Shown: in pieces, positions 29,842-38,656 of the stretch
Layout of the letters: each line of letters begins with the position of its first letter
Numbering within the stretch: the first letter of the stretch is position 1
Assembly (NCBI RefSeq): GCF_019083805.1
Contig: NZ_JAHRDV010000005.1
Coordinates: forward strand, 124,001-188,000
Length of the DNA stretch: 64,000 nucleotides
Direction of reading: 5' to 3'
From: Acetobacter estunensis
GTDB lineage: Bacteria; Pseudomonadota; Alphaproteobacteria; Acetobacterales; Acetobacteraceae
Translations under genes and position numbers: made by a program
Notes under the pieces: model-generated
Databases searched by the model: none
Told to the model about the DNA's origin: nothing
Seen by the model: only the letters and a program-made list of their open reading frames with translations

Positions 29842-30504
29842 TCAGCACGTTGCGGCGATGATCCGGTGAATCCACGTCTCCGCAGGCTGGATGAAGACCG
29901 CGTCTTGTCCGATTTTACGGACTTCCTGACCATGGCCTGTCCGGAGTCCGGCAATGCCGGGAAATATTTCCGTTCCCCGTACCAGCACCCGGTCATCCGC
30001 CCGGATCGGACTGTCCGGGCTGACAAGCAGCAGACTCTCGGATCGGAAGAGGGGTTCGGCGGCGTCAGTGTCCAGACGCACTCCGTAGTCATTGGGGCCG
30101 ATCTCGGCAAAGGGAGAGGAGACATCCAGCCAATCCGGTCCCACGGGCAGGCCCGCGCGGTTGAATAGTCCCGTAGCATCAAGCGCTGAGAGCGGCAGGA
30201 TGCGAAGGCGCAAACGGTTTTCCGCATGAGGCGTTGGCGCGGAAGGGTGCGTCATTCCGAGCGTGAGGCTGGCGAAATCGGTCAGGGACAGTCCGGTGGC
30301 GTCCAGAAGGTCCAGCAGGGTTTCCATGCGGGGCAGGCGGATATGTCCGTCATGTGAGAGACGGCGGGAGGGATTGAGTGCTGTGGGATCCAGTCCCGCC
30401 GCGCGCGCCAGACCGGAGGGAGTGAGCCCGTGTTCCGCCGCCATGTGGTCGATCGTGTCCCAGATGGTGCGGGCAAGCGCGTAACGACGGTTGGAAATCG
30501 TCAT
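29842..30504 (-). CDS. HTH regulator with degenerate S24-type C-terminal domain
   Basis: 220 residues. The N-terminal HTH (residues about 10-80) contains HGLTPSGLARAAGLDPTALNPSRR and METLLDLLDATGLSLTDFASL, as in phage-type repressors. The C-terminal part resembles the LexA/S24 fold (LLLVSPDSPIRADDRVLVRG near 165, HRIIAATC end). It lacks a clear G-x-S-M catalytic serine motif, so self-cleavage is unlikely. The ATG overlaps the stop of a 72-residue gene, implying coupled expression. No phage genes are near. Confidence 0.8.
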   Translation of the reverse strand: MTISNRRYALARTIWDTIDHMAAEHGLTPSGLARAAGLDPTALNPSRRLSHDGHIRLPRMETLLDLLDATGLSLTDFASLTLGMTHPSAPTPHAENRLRLRILPLSALDATGLFNRAGLPVGPDWLDVSSPFAEIGPNDYGVRLDTDAAEPLFRSESLLLVSPDSPIRADDRVLVRGTEIFPGIAGLRTGHGQEVRKIGQDAVFIQPAETWIHRIIAATC

Positions 30505-30719
30505 GCTTTTTTCCGCAGCACTTCGCTGCGGTGACGCGCTTCGCCTTCGGGGGTAATGTGAAACCGCCCGTTCTCCTCCGTGCAGGCGAATCCCCGTTTT
30601 TCCAGACGCTCCAGACAGGGTTCATCCACCAGTCCACGAGGGCGACCATGCGCGCCCGAAAGACGCAGTCGGTGCAGCGCCGAGCGACAGCAGGTTTCGA
30701 GATAGGGTTCGTTCCACAT
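30501..30719 (-). CDS. 72-residue winged-helix-like protein
   Basis: The stop overlaps the start of the S24-type regulator in ATGA. The C-terminal half (LEKRGFACTEENGRFHITPEGEARH) looks like the helix-plus-wing of a winged-helix protein. The N-terminal half has a cysteine pair in LETCCRSAL. It is too short for a full DNA-binding domain. Because it is coupled to the regulator it may be a partner subunit. The function is unknown. Confidence 0.65.
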   Translation of the reverse strand: MWNEPYLETCCRSALHRLRLSGAHGRPRGLVDEPCLERLEKRGFACTEENGRFHITPEGEARHRSEVLRKKA

Positions 30720-30843
30720 GAGCCGACTGTCCGCAATCGGATGCCGTCATGCAACTGCCGCGTCCGCTTTCCGTCGCGTGGGTGGCATGAACACCGGCCT
30801 CACTGTATAGGACATGCAGCTTTTTTCGCGAACGAGGCAATTC

Positions 30844-32145
30844 ATGAGCGCAGACTTCACCGACTACAAGGTCAAGGACATCTCTCTCGCTGAGTGGGGC
30901 CGCAAGGAAATCTCCATGGCCGAGGACGAGATGCCCGGCCTGATGGCGCTCCGTGAGGAATACGGCAAGAGCCAGCCGCTCAAGGGCGCGCGCATTGCCG
31001 GCTGTCTGCACATGACGATCCAGACCGCCGTGCTGATCGAGACGCTGGTGGCCCTTGGCGCAACCGTCCGCTGGTCGTCGTGCAACATCTTTTCTACGCA
31101 GGATCACGCTGCTGCCGCTATTGCTGCTGCGAAGATTCCCGTCTTCGCCTGGAAGGGCCTGAACGAGGAAGAGTTCGACTGGTGCATCGAGCAGACCATC
31201 AAGGGACCGGACGGCTGGACGCCGAACATGATCCTCGATGACGGTGGCGATCTGACCGTCATGATGCACGACAAGTTCCCCGAGCTTCTCAACGATGTGC
31301 GCGGCCTGTCCGAAGAGACGACCACGGGTGTGCATCGTCTGTGGAAGATGCAGAAGGAAGGCACGCTCAAGGTTCCGGCGATCAACGTCAACGACAGCGT
31401 GACCAAGTCCAAGTTCGACAACCTGTATGGCTGTCGCGAGAGCCTCGTGGACGCGATCCGTCGCGGCACGGACGTGATGATGGCGGGCAAGGTTGCCGTC
31501 GTCGCCGGTTATGGCGATGTGGGTAAAGGTTCGGCGGCTTCGTTGCGCAACGCGGGTTGCCGTGTGCTCGTGACCGAGATCGATCCCATCTGCGCGCTTC
31601 AGGCCGTGATGGAAGGCTATGAAGTGGTGACGATGGAAGACGCGGCTCCGCGCGGCGACATCTTTGTGACCGCCACGGGCAACGAGGCGGTCATTCGTCT
31701 GGAGCACATGCGCGAGATGAAGAACCGCGCCATCGTGTGCAACATCGGTCACTTCGACTCAGAGATCGAGGTCGGCGCGCTGCGTAACTTCAAGTGGGAC
31801 AACGTCAAGCCGCAGGTGGATGAAGTTCTCTTCCCCGATGGCAAGCGCCTGATCCTACTGTCCGAAGGTCGTCTGGTGAACCTGGGCAACGCAACGGGTC
31901 ATCCGTCCTTCGTGATGTCGGCGTCCTTCACCAACCAGACGCTCGCGCAGATCGAACTGTGGACGGCCAAGCCCGGCCAGTATGAGCCGAAGGTGTACAC
32001 GCTGCCCAAGAAGCTCGACGAAAAGGTCGCGGCCCTTCATTTGGCCAAAGTTGGCGCGCATCTGTCGAAACTCTCTCAGACGCAGGCCGATTATATCGGT
32101 GTGCCGGTCAACGGTCCCTTCAAGCACGAAGAATACCGTTACTGA
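30844..32145 (+). CDS. ahcY: Adenosylhomocysteinase
   Basis: Splits S-adenosylhomocysteine into adenosine and homocysteine in the methyl cycle, using tightly bound NAD. 433 residues from ATG 30844; an earlier in-frame codon at 30814 is not supported. Motifs: [13 protein letters not shown] near 80, DDGGDL near 132, [13 protein letters not shown] near 182, the Rossmann loop GYGDVGKG near 222 and the C-terminal HEEYRY with the NAD-binding Lys/Tyr. No SAH riboswitch-like fold was recognised in the 124 bases upstream. Confidence 0.97.
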   Translation: MSADFTDYKVKDISLAEWGRKEISMAEDEMPGLMALREEYGKSQPLKGARIAGCLHMTIQTAVLIETLVALGATVRWSSCNIFSTQDHAAAAIAAAKIPVFAWKGLNEEEFDWCIEQTIKGPDGWTPNMILDDGGDLTVMMHDKFPELLNDVRGLSEETTTGVHRLWKMQKEGTLKVPAINVNDSVTKSKFDNLYGCRESLVDAIRRGTDVMMAGKVAVVAGYGDVGKGSAASLRNAGCRVLVTEIDPICALQAVMEGYEVVTMEDAAPRGDIFVTATGNEAVIRLEHMREMKNRAIVCNIGHFDSEIEVGALRNFKWDNVKPQVDEVLFPDGKRLILLSEGRLVNLGNATGHPSFVMSASFTNQTLAQIELWTAKPGQYEPKVYTLPKKLDEKVAALHLAKVGAHLSKLSQTQADYIGVPVNGPFKHEEYRY

Positions 32146-32214
32146 GATCGTCTCCCGCAGAGCGGCCCCGTGCGGGTGGTTCTGCGGCCTGAGCAAACAG
32201 AAAGGAGCTCTTTC

Positions 32215-32607
32215 ATGAGCATCTTCGGTTCCATCGTTTCCGCTATCTTCGGCCATGCAAAGGCGGCTCCGGCCACCAACACGACGCCGGCTGCCGCTGG
32301 TGCCGCTGGCGCTCCCGGTGCGGCTCCGCCGGCTGCCGGTGCGGCGCCCACCACGCCGGTTGATGTCGATGCGGTGCTGGCCGATCTGGCCGCGAAGTCC
32401 GGTCAGACGCTGAACTGGCAGACCTCCATTGTCGATCTGCTTAAGCTGCTCGGTCTCGACAGTTCGCTGGAAGCGCGCAAGCAGCTTGCCACCGAACTGC
32501 ACTACACGGGCGACCAGAACGATACGGCCACGATGAATGTGTGGCTGATCAAGGAAGTCCGTCAGAAGCTGGCCGAGAACAACGGCAAGATTCCCGCCGG
32601 TCTGTAA
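32215..32607 (+). CDS. DUF3597 family protein
   Basis: 130 residues from ATG 32215 with a strong AAAGGAG. The N-terminus MSIFGSIVSAIFG is typical of DUF3597, followed by an Ala/Pro/Gly linker (about residues 20-48). The conserved C-terminal domain has VDVDAVLADLAAKSGQTLNW, SIVDLLKLLGLDSSLEAR and a final MNVWLIKEVRQKLAENNGKIP. It resembles an amphipathic-helix protein related to LysM-associated stress proteins. The biochemical function is not known. A terminator follows. Confidence 0.9.
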   Translation: MSIFGSIVSAIFGHAKAAPATNTTPAAAGAAGAPGAAPPAAGAAPTTPVDVDAVLADLAAKSGQTLNWQTSIVDLLKLLGLDSSLEARKQLATELHYTGDQNDTATMNVWLIKEVRQKLAENNGKIPAGL

Positions 32608-32650
32608 GGTCGGATGGTAAGGGCGGCTTTGGTCGCTCTCGCCAGAAATG

Positions 32651-32692
32651 CCCCGGAGATTGCCCCTTTCAGGGGTGGTCTTCGGGGTTTTT
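32651..32692 (+). terminator. Rho-independent terminator after the DUF3597 gene
   Basis: A long stem CCCCGGAGA (32651-32659) pairs with TCTTCGGGG (32679-32687), with one wobble. Inside it is a second stem GCCCC/GGGG, and TTTTTC follows. It lies 44 bases after the stop. Confidence 0.8.
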
Positions 32693-32728
32693 CATGTCTG
32701 GTTCCACGAGGAAGAAGGGGATGGTCAA

Positions 32729-33079
32729 TTGAGTGTCACGCTTTATGGCATCCGTAACTGCGACACGATGAAGAAAGCGCGTGCGTGGCTGGACGCGCAT
32801 GATGTCGCCTATGTCTTTCATGATTACCGCAAGGACGGACTCGATCCGGACCGACTGAAGGCGTGGATAAAGAACGTGGGGTGGGAGGCGCTGCTCAATC
32901 GGGCGGGCACGACGTTCCGCAAACTGCTCGACGATGCGAAGGCCGATCTGAACGATCAGAAGGCTATGGCGTTGATGGAAAAACAGCCCGCCATGATCCG
33001 TCGCCCCGTTCTGGAGACGGCAAAGGGACTGGAGATAGGCTTTCGCCCTGAACGTTACGAGTCCCTCTTCGCGGGGTGA
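32729..33079 (+). CDS. ArsC/Spx-fold reductase (YffB-type)
   Basis: 116 residues of the thioredoxin-like ArsC family: TLYGIRNCDTMKKARAWL with a single N-terminal cysteine, then RKDGLDP, LLNRAGTTFRKL and IRRPVLE, matching the YffB glutathione-associated reductase group rather than arsenate reductase. The start is TTG 32729, preceded by AAGGGGATGG. An upstream in-frame ATG would read through the preceding terminator, so TTG is preferred. The substrate is unknown. Confidence 0.85.
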   Translation: MSVTLYGIRNCDTMKKARAWLDAHDVAYVFHDYRKDGLDPDRLKAWIKNVGWEALLNRAGTTFRKLLDDAKADLNDQKAMALMEKQPAMIRRPVLETAKGLEIGFRPERYESLFAG

Positions 33080-33240
33080 TCGGAAGGAAGATTTTGCGCG
33101 TTCGGTAACGCTTGCCGACAGTCTTCATGCTGGAACGGCAGGCCGACTCTCTTGCGTCCGCCTGTCTCTCTGGTGAATGCTTCAGGCGTGCGGAAAATTC
33201 TGATTGCGAAGAGTTCGTCACGGACGGGAAAGAGCATCGC

Positions 33241-33810
33241 ATGAATGCCGAAAAACCGCTTCATTTCGTCACGCTTTTGGGCAGCCTGCGTAAAGCGTCC
33301 TTCAATGCCGCCGTCGCTCGCGCGCTTTCCTCGCTGGCGCCGGACGGTGTCACGGTCACACCGCTGGGTTCCGTGGGCGAGTTTCCGCTCTACGATCAGG
33401 ATATACAGGATGCGGGTTTTCCCGCGCCTGTGTTGGCCATGGCCGATCAGATATGGGCGGCCGATGGCGTTATCATCGTCACGCCGGAATACAATTATTC
33501 CATTCCCGGCGGCCTCAAGAATGCGATCGACTGGCTGTCGCGCATTTCACCGCAGCCTTTGGCGGGGAAACCTGTGGCCATCCAGACAGCCTCGCCCGGC
33601 ATGATCGGTGGCGCGCGAGCGCAGTATCATCTGCGGCAGTCTCTGGTGTTTCTTGATGCCTTCGTTCTCAACAGGCCGGAAGTGATGATCAGTCAGGTGG
33701 CCGATAAGGTGGGAACGGACCCGCTGGAACTTACGGATGCGGCCACCCGCGACTTTCTGACGCGTCAGCTTGGGGCGCTCGCGACGCTGGCTCGGAAAGT
33801 GAAAGGCTGA
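33241..33810 (+). CDS. NADPH-dependent FMN reductase
   Basis: 189-residue flavodoxin-fold reductase of the ChrR/azoreductase-like family. Motifs: LLGSLRKASFNAAVARAL (FMN phosphate loop) near 11, TPEYNYSIPGGLKNAIDW near 80 and QTASPGMIGGARAQ near 115. It probably reduces quinones, metals or azo compounds with FMN. The 161 bases upstream (33080-33240) hold no obvious gene. The nearby redox genes (YffB-type) are co-directional. Confidence 0.92.
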   Translation: MNAEKPLHFVTLLGSLRKASFNAAVARALSSLAPDGVTVTPLGSVGEFPLYDQDIQDAGFPAPVLAMADQIWAADGVIIVTPEYNYSIPGGLKNAIDWLSRISPQPLAGKPVAIQTASPGMIGGARAQYHLRQSLVFLDAFVLNRPEVMISQVADKVGTDPLELTDAATRDFLTRQLGALATLARKVKG

Positions 33811-33897
33811 CGAGGGCGTTCCGCACTTTGGTGAAAGTCTGCGGAAGAGAGCAGTCAGAAGTCCTACAGAGGACCGCGCAGGGCTTGGATCTATAAC

Positions 33898-33943
33898 AAA
33901 AACGGAGAGAAAGGCATCCTCAACCGAGGGAATCTTTCTCTCC
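33898..33943 (-). terminator. Rho-independent terminator of nuoM
   Basis: Perfect 10-base stem GGAGAGAAAG/CTTTCTCTCC (33904-33913 with 33934-33943), with an inner CCTC/GAGG hairpin. On the minus strand it is followed by TTTTT (complement of 33898-33902). It begins 11 bases beyond the nuoM stop. Confidence 0.85.
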
Positions 33944-33954
33944 AGAGATATGAT

Positions 33955-35472
33955 TTACCGCAGAGCCAGAAGGTGATGCGCGGCTCCCGTGTGCAAAGCT
34001 GTCGCCGGATTGGTGGGGCCGAGAGCATGGACCACCACCGGATCGAACAGGCGGATGAACGTGTCGGGGTGAATGCCCATCCACAGCGTGACGATGGCCA
34101 GTGGCGCGAGCACCGCGATCTCGGGGCCGGAGAGGTCACGCAGCAGGCTCACCGTGTTCTTTACGGCGCCGAAGATAACGTGGCGATAGAGAGCGAGCAT
34201 ATAGACCGCGCCCATGATCATCGTCGTGCCAGCCAGAAGCGCCAACCAGAACGAGACATGGATGGCTCCCATCAGCACAAGCAGTTCGCCCACGAAGGAA
34301 CCGGTGCCGGGAAGACCGATATTGGCCATGGTGAACAGCATGGCCAGCGTGGCGAGGGTCGGCATTTTGAACGCCACGCCGCCCATGGAGGCGATGTCGC
34401 GTGTCTGGGTACGCCACGCAATGGCGGCAACGCAGAAGAACAGCGCCGAGATGACCACGCCATGCGAGAGCATCTGATAGATCGCCCCGTCCACGCCTTC
34501 CGCATCCAGCGTGAACAGACCCACGGCAATCATGCCCATGTGGGAAAAGGAGGAGTAGGCCACCAGCCGCTTCATATCCGTCTGCGCGAAAGCGATGAAG
34601 GCGGCATAGATGATGGCGATCACGCCCAGCGGCAGGATGAAGGGCGCGAAGGCATGCACCGCATCCGGAAACATCAGCACGCCAAAACGCAGCAGGCCGT
34701 AGGCGCCGGTCTTCGACAGGACGCCGGAAAGCAGCGCGGAGGTGGCGGTCGGTGCTTCGGTGTAGGCGTCCGGCAGCCACGCATGCAGCGGGAACAGCGG
34801 CAGCTTGACGCCAAAGGCGAGGATGAAGGCCACCAGCAGCCAGCATTCCACAGCATAGGAGAAGTGGGACTGCATCAGCGTGGGAATGTCGGTGGTGCCC
34901 GCCATGGACCACATGGCCGCCATCGCCACCAGCATGGCCAGCGAGCCACCAAATGTGAACAGGAAGAACTGGAGCGAGGCCCAGACCCGTTTCGGACCGC
35001 CCCAGACGCCGATCATCAGGCTCGCGGGGATCAGGGTCGCCTCATAGAACAGGTAGAACACCAGCAGATCGCAGGCCGAGAACAGGCCCATGAGCGCGGT
35101 TTCCAGAAACAGAACGGCGGCCATGAAATCGCCCGCGCGACCGGTCACGCTTTTCCACGCGGCGCCGATGGAAAGGGGTGTGAGGAAGGCCGTCAGCAGC
35201 ACGAAGACGAGGCTGATTCCGTCCAGACCGGTGTGATACGAGATACCAAAAGACGGCATCCACGCCAGTTGCTGCTCGTACTGGATGCCCGGCATCTGGG
35301 GATCGAAACCCGCCCAGATGACCACGGACAACGCCAGCGTCAGCAGGCTTGTCCACAGGGCAATCCAGCGGCTGGTGCGATCCGCCGTGTCCGGCGCTCC
35401 CTTGAACAGGAGAATGGCCAGTCCACCCAGAAGGGGGAGATAGGTGACGAGTGACAGAAGGAACGGATGCAC
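33955..35472 (-). CDS. nuoM: NADH-quinone oxidoreductase subunit M, standing alone
   Basis: 505-residue antiporter-like proton channel of respiratory complex I, with about 14 membrane helices. The residues essential for proton transfer are present: E144 in LFYEATLIP, K223 in GVKLPLFPLHAWLPD, K254 in LSKTGAYG and a C-terminal-half glutamate in SFVGELLVL. The sequence resembles alphaproteobacterial NuoM more than Mrp or Hyf paralogues. No other nuo gene lies on either side: FMN reductase on one, mlaC on the other. Even so it is full length, with its own terminator. Confidence 0.93.
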   Translation of the reverse strand: MHPFLLSLVTYLPLLGGLAILLFKGAPDTADRTSRWIALWTSLLTLALSVVIWAGFDPQMPGIQYEQQLAWMPSFGISYHTGLDGISLVFVLLTAFLTPLSIGAAWKSVTGRAGDFMAAVLFLETALMGLFSACDLLVFYLFYEATLIPASLMIGVWGGPKRVWASLQFFLFTFGGSLAMLVAMAAMWSMAGTTDIPTLMQSHFSYAVECWLLVAFILAFGVKLPLFPLHAWLPDAYTEAPTATSALLSGVLSKTGAYGLLRFGVLMFPDAVHAFAPFILPLGVIAIIYAAFIAFAQTDMKRLVAYSSFSHMGMIAVGLFTLDAEGVDGAIYQMLSHGVVISALFFCVAAIAWRTQTRDIASMGGVAFKMPTLATLAMLFTMANIGLPGTGSFVGELLVLMGAIHVSFWLALLAGTTMIMGAVYMLALYRHVIFGAVKNTVSLLRDLSGPEIAVLAPLAIVTLWMGIHPDTFIRLFDPVVVHALGPTNPATALHTGAAHHLLALR

Positions 35473-35612
35473 GGCGTACTCTCGGGTCCGGTACCAATTA
35501 CACGGACCTTAGCGCTCTCATGCTCTCACGACCACCCGTTCCTGTGCTCACAACATGCGGATGACGCAGGGGTGATGGCGCAATTCCGTCTTTTTCCTCT
35601 CGTTCGCACATG

Positions 35613-35640
35613 AAAAGCCGGATACGGGAGCGTATCCGGC
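35613..35640 (-). terminator. Likely terminator of the mla genes
   Basis: Perfect stem GCCGGATACG/CGTATCCGGC (35617-35626 with 35631-35640) with a GGAG loop. On the minus strand only four T follow, so it is moderate. It lies 37 bases after mlaC. Confidence 0.65.
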
Positions 35641-35676
35641 CCAGTCATAGCCATCGTTTTTCGATGGAGAGGACGA

Positions 35677-36306
35677 TCAGTTGGCGGAAGGTGTCTGATG
35701 ATGCGCAAGCTGGCGCTTCAGCGCGGCCAGAAGTGTCGCAACCTGGCCGCCATTACGCTGGATATAGGCGGAGTAATCCTGACGCTGGGTCAGACGCAGG
35801 CTGGCGCCTTCCCCGATCACGTCCACGATCTTGGGGGAGCCGCTCTGCGTGCTGACGATCCACTGCATGGCGGCGTCGGGCTGCTGCGGGCGGTGCAGCA
35901 CGGCGGCGACGGCCTGATCCTCACCCTGTGGCGTGGTCGTGCCGATGGTGAAGCTCACGCCGCGATAATCTCCCAGCTTGTCGGTGATGGCATTGACCAG
36001 AACCTGATGGAAAAGCGAGAGATATTCCGTCTGCTGCTCAGGAGTTGCCATACGCCAGTAGCGGCCGAGGCAGTAGCGGCCAATGGCGTCCACATCCACG
36101 TCGCTCTGCAGGATGGGCAGGACGTGGGCTTTTTTCTCGTCCGGCGAGAGGTTGCTGTTGACGATGGCCACGAGCCGGTTGCCCAGCGAACGGACGAACT
36201 CGGCGGCAGGCTGTGCGGCAAGAGCTGGAAAGGCAGCGACGGGCAGCAGGGCTGCGGCGGCTGCGGTTCCGAGCACGAAACTGCGGCGGCTTGCGCGGAT
36301 GGTCAT
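35677..36306 (-). CDS. mlaC: Phospholipid-binding periplasmic protein MlaC
   Basis: 209 residues from ATG 36306. It carries a twin-arginine-like signal (SRRSFVLG, then a hydrophobic stretch and ALA before AQPA). The MlaC/Ttg2D domain follows: LSPDEKKAHVLPILQSDVDVDAIGRYCLGRYW near 52, YRGVSFTIGT near 112 and KIVDVIGEGASLRLTQRQDYSAYIQRNGG near 160. It shuttles phospholipid between MlaA in the outer membrane and the inner-membrane ABC complex. mlaFEDB is not in this window. Confidence 0.9.
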   Translation of the reverse strand: MTIRASRRSFVLGTAAAAALLPVAAFPALAAQPAAEFVRSLGNRLVAIVNSNLSPDEKKAHVLPILQSDVDVDAIGRYCLGRYWRMATPEQQTEYLSLFHQVLVNAITDKLGDYRGVSFTIGTTTPQGEDQAVAAVLHRPQQPDAAMQWIVSTQSGSPKIVDVIGEGASLRLTQRQDYSAYIQRNGGQVATLLAALKRQLAHHQTPSAN

Positions 36307-36338
36307 GATGTTCGCCCTCTTGTTCTTCTGGAAATCGA

Positions 36339-37169
36339 TCAATTGTACCAGTCGGGCACGGTGGCGCGATGGTCGTCCTTGATCGCTTGCGCGAGCGCCT
36401 TGCGCTGTTGCTGATAGGCGCTGCGAATGGTGGCATACGGATCGAGCGCGTCACGCTGGACCTGATCGAGATCATCGAGATGGTCGGCACGGGCGTTGAT
36501 GACGCCCATGATGTTGTACGCCCAGTTGAAGGTCAGCAGACCATAGCCACGCGGCACGTAGTTCCATGGCGAGAGGCCCTGATCCATTGCATAGCCGATA
36601 CCGTCACGGATCGAGGAGGGGCCCATCATGGGCAGGAACAGATAGGGGCCGGACTCCACGCCCCATGTGGCGAGCGTCAGACCCGCGTCATTGTCGTGAT
36701 GCGGATAACCCGCATATTTCGCGACATCGATGAAGCCACCGACGCCTGCGACCATGTTGATGCACCAGCGCACGAAGGCGTCACCCGCGCGGCGAGGCTT
36801 GCCGGCTCCCACATCGTTGAAGAACACCGACGGCTCGTTCATGGTCCGCACCATGTTGCCGATGGATTTGCGCACCGGCACCGGCACGGCCCAGACATAG
36901 GCCTTGGCGACGGGCCGCATGGAGTATTTGTCCACCTTGACGGACAGATCGTACATTTTGCGGTTGAGTGGCTCGTAGCGGTCATTGGCCTCGTTGTATT
37001 CGGCCAGCGCTTCGGGATCCTTGGGTTTGGGCGCGACCATGGAGGAACACGCCGTCAGCATCAGTGCTCCCAGCACGAGCGTACCGCTCCTGAGGGCCGT
37101 GCGATTCTTCCTGCAAGAGGCAACGTCGGGAGAGGGTGCCGTGTGCCGTTCGTCCGTAAGTGAGCCCAT
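36339..37169 (-). CDS. mlaA: Outer-membrane lipid asymmetry lipoprotein MlaA (VacJ)
   Basis: 276 residues from ATG 37169. The lipobox LMLTAC anchors it to the outer membrane. MlaA motifs are NDRYEPLNRKMYD near 66, VPVPVRKSIGNMVRTMNEPSVFFND near 92, VDSGPYLFLPMMGPSS-like text near 167 and a helical C-terminus. It removes surface phospholipid and hands it to MlaC, whose gene follows with a 32-base gap. An in-frame codon at 37262 is less likely. Confidence 0.92.
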   Translation of the reverse strand: MGSLTDERHTAPSPDVASCRKNRTALRSGTLVLGALMLTACSSMVAPKPKDPEALAEYNEANDRYEPLNRKMYDLSVKVDKYSMRPVAKAYVWAVPVPVRKSIGNMVRTMNEPSVFFNDVGAGKPRRAGDAFVRWCINMVAGVGGFIDVAKYAGYPHHDNDAGLTLATWGVESGPYLFLPMMGPSSIRDGIGYAMDQGLSPWNYVPRGYGLLTFNWAYNIMGVINARADHLDDLDQVQRDALDPYATIRSAYQQQRKALAQAIKDDHRATVPDWYN

Positions 37170-37396
37170 GCCCGTCCGAGTCTCCGTTGTCCAACCACCA
37201 GCCCCGCCGGGCTCTCTTTCCTGCCGGAGGAGGAAAGTCTTGCGCCCGCAGGAAACGGGCAATCCCGGTCTTCTCTAACATGTCGGGTTACGGATGCAAT
37301 CGGCATGGGCGCGACACAGACCTTCCCTTCCGTAACGTGATCGATACGCAACGGGTTCATCGGGAAGGCAGAAAATGCGCAATGAATGCGGTGTGT

Positions 37397-38224
37397 CTAG
37401 AACTTGCGGTCGCGCTTGATGACGTCCCAGGCCGCGTTGATGCGCGCGATGGTGGCGGCCGCGTTCTCGATCTCGGTCGGGCTTGCGTTGCGGGCCGCGA
37501 GGGCGTCGGGATGATGCTTTCGCACCAGTGTCCGCCATGTGGCCCGCAATTCGTCGTTCGACGCAGTGATGGAGACGCCCAGCACGGCGTAGGCATCGTT
37601 TTCGGCCATGGCGGGACGTGAGCGGCCGCCCTCGGCCCGATCCCATGCGCCCGCGCCCAGCCCGAAGGCTTTGTGGACGTTCTTGAGGAATTTCAGTTCG
37701 GCCGGATGCAGCGGCTCATCGGTGCGCAGATCCGCCCGCGCGATGAAGAACAGCGTGCCCAGCAGTTCTTCCAGCATGAGATGATCGCTGCGGAATGTCT
37801 GTCCCAGTTCGCGGGCAAAGCGTTCGTAGTCGTCCGTACGTTTGCGGGCCATGTCGAACAGTCGCCCGACTTCGGTCGCGTTCTCGGGTGGAATCCGCAG
37901 GCGCGACTTGAACGCGTCGATCTCGCGGCGGTTTACGGGGGCGTCGCATTTGGCAAGTTTGGCGGCGAGGATGATGGTGCACAGCGCGTAAAGCTGGTCC
38001 TTGCGGCCCGTGACGGCTGCCACCTTGGCGGCTACGAAAGCTGCCGCTCCGTTGGCGTCAGGTGCTGCACGCGCGGCCCAGCGGTCGCTCCAGCCACCCG
38101 TAGGGGCTTCGAGCAGCGTCCCACGGTCCGCCGCATGTCCGAGAGCCGCGCCAAGCAGCGCGCCCATTCGTCCGCCCACCGCGAAGCCCGCCACGGTTCC
38201 GAACATCTTGCCCCAGATAGCCAT
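37397..38224 (-). CDS. TerB-DnaJ protein (DjlA-like)
   Basis: 275 residues. An N-terminal Gly/Ala-rich hydrophobic stretch (residues 8-32, FGTVAGFAVGGRMGALLGAALG) probably anchors it. A TerB-like helical domain covers about 65-195 (LCTIILAAKLAKCDAPVNRREIDAF). A C-terminal J domain (about 208-275) carries the essential HPD in VRKHHPDALA. This is the DjlA/TerB-DnaJ architecture; it should stimulate DnaK at the membrane. The 122 bases before mlaA show nothing. Confidence 0.85.
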   Translation of the reverse strand: MAIWGKMFGTVAGFAVGGRMGALLGAALGHAADRGTLLEAPTGGWSDRWAARAAPDANGAAAFVAAKVAAVTGRKDQLYALCTIILAAKLAKCDAPVNRREIDAFKSRLRIPPENATEVGRLFDMARKRTDDYERFARELGQTFRSDHLMLEELLGTLFFIARADLRTDEPLHPAELKFLKNVHKAFGLGAGAWDRAEGGRSRPAMAENDAYAVLGVSITASNDELRATWRTLVRKHHPDALAARNASPTEIENAAATIARINAAWDVIKRDRKF

Positions 38225-38276
38225 GGCGTGAGTCTAGCACCCGGACACGGCGCACCCAAGCCCATGCTCCGGGGGC

Positions 38277-38459
38277 TTAGTGGGCGGGCGTGTCAGGGGT
38301 GTCATGGTCGATGGCCGAATGGGCAAGTCCCACCAGATCGGTGGCAAGACCGGGCAGACCGGCGTTCCAGACCACATCCGCGAGTTGCAGCAGCGAGTGC
38401 GAGATCAGCAGCGGGCTGGTCTGCGGACAGTGGGGGAGACGAAGGATTTTGGACGGCAT
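38277..38459 (-). CDS. Possible 60-residue protein of unknown function
   Basis: An open frame on the minus strand continues upstream to 38738, but the best start is ATG 38459, with AGGACGAGGA just before it. The product is MPSKILRLPHC... with one helical stretch (LLQLADVVWNAGLPGLATDLVGLAHSA). It has no membrane segment or recognised domain. It lies between the RHH gene and the TerB-DnaJ gene. Confidence 0.45.
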   Translation of the reverse strand: MPSKILRLPHCPQTSPLLISHSLLQLADVVWNAGLPGLATDLVGLAHSAIDHDTPDTPAH

Positions 38460-38591
38460 GGCTTCCTCGTCCTTGGTGGGACTCCGTTTGGCAGCGGGAT
38501 GCTGCGGGGCGGACGCTAGAGGATCGGTAGTTTCCGATGCGTTAACAAGTCGAAGTTTGGTTAATGGACGATGCATTTCGCAGGAAAAGCC

Positions 38592-38656
38592 CTGGTTCGA
38601 GGGAGATGTCTCCCGGTTGGGCGAACCGGCTCTGGTTCGATAACCGGCTGGTTCAC
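38592..38656. repeat. Three CTGGTTC repeats with hairpin potential
   Basis: CTGGTTCGA occurs at 38592-38600 and 38632-38640, and CTGGTTCAC at 38648-38656. Between them are several self-complementary pieces (CCGGTT/AACCGG, GGGAGA/TCTCCC). The set overlaps the stop of the RHH gene and leads into the small gene at 38277, so it may be a transcript-processing or attenuation structure. The function is inferred only. Confidence 0.35.

Noticed and set aside
30720-30843. SAH or SAM riboswitch before ahcY
   Set aside because: I looked for the conserved stem and pseudoknot patterns and could not support one by eye; folding would be needed.
33973-35454. 493-residue open frame opposite nuoM
   Set aside because: Composition is Arg/Gly/Glu-rich and without domains; nuoM is certain.
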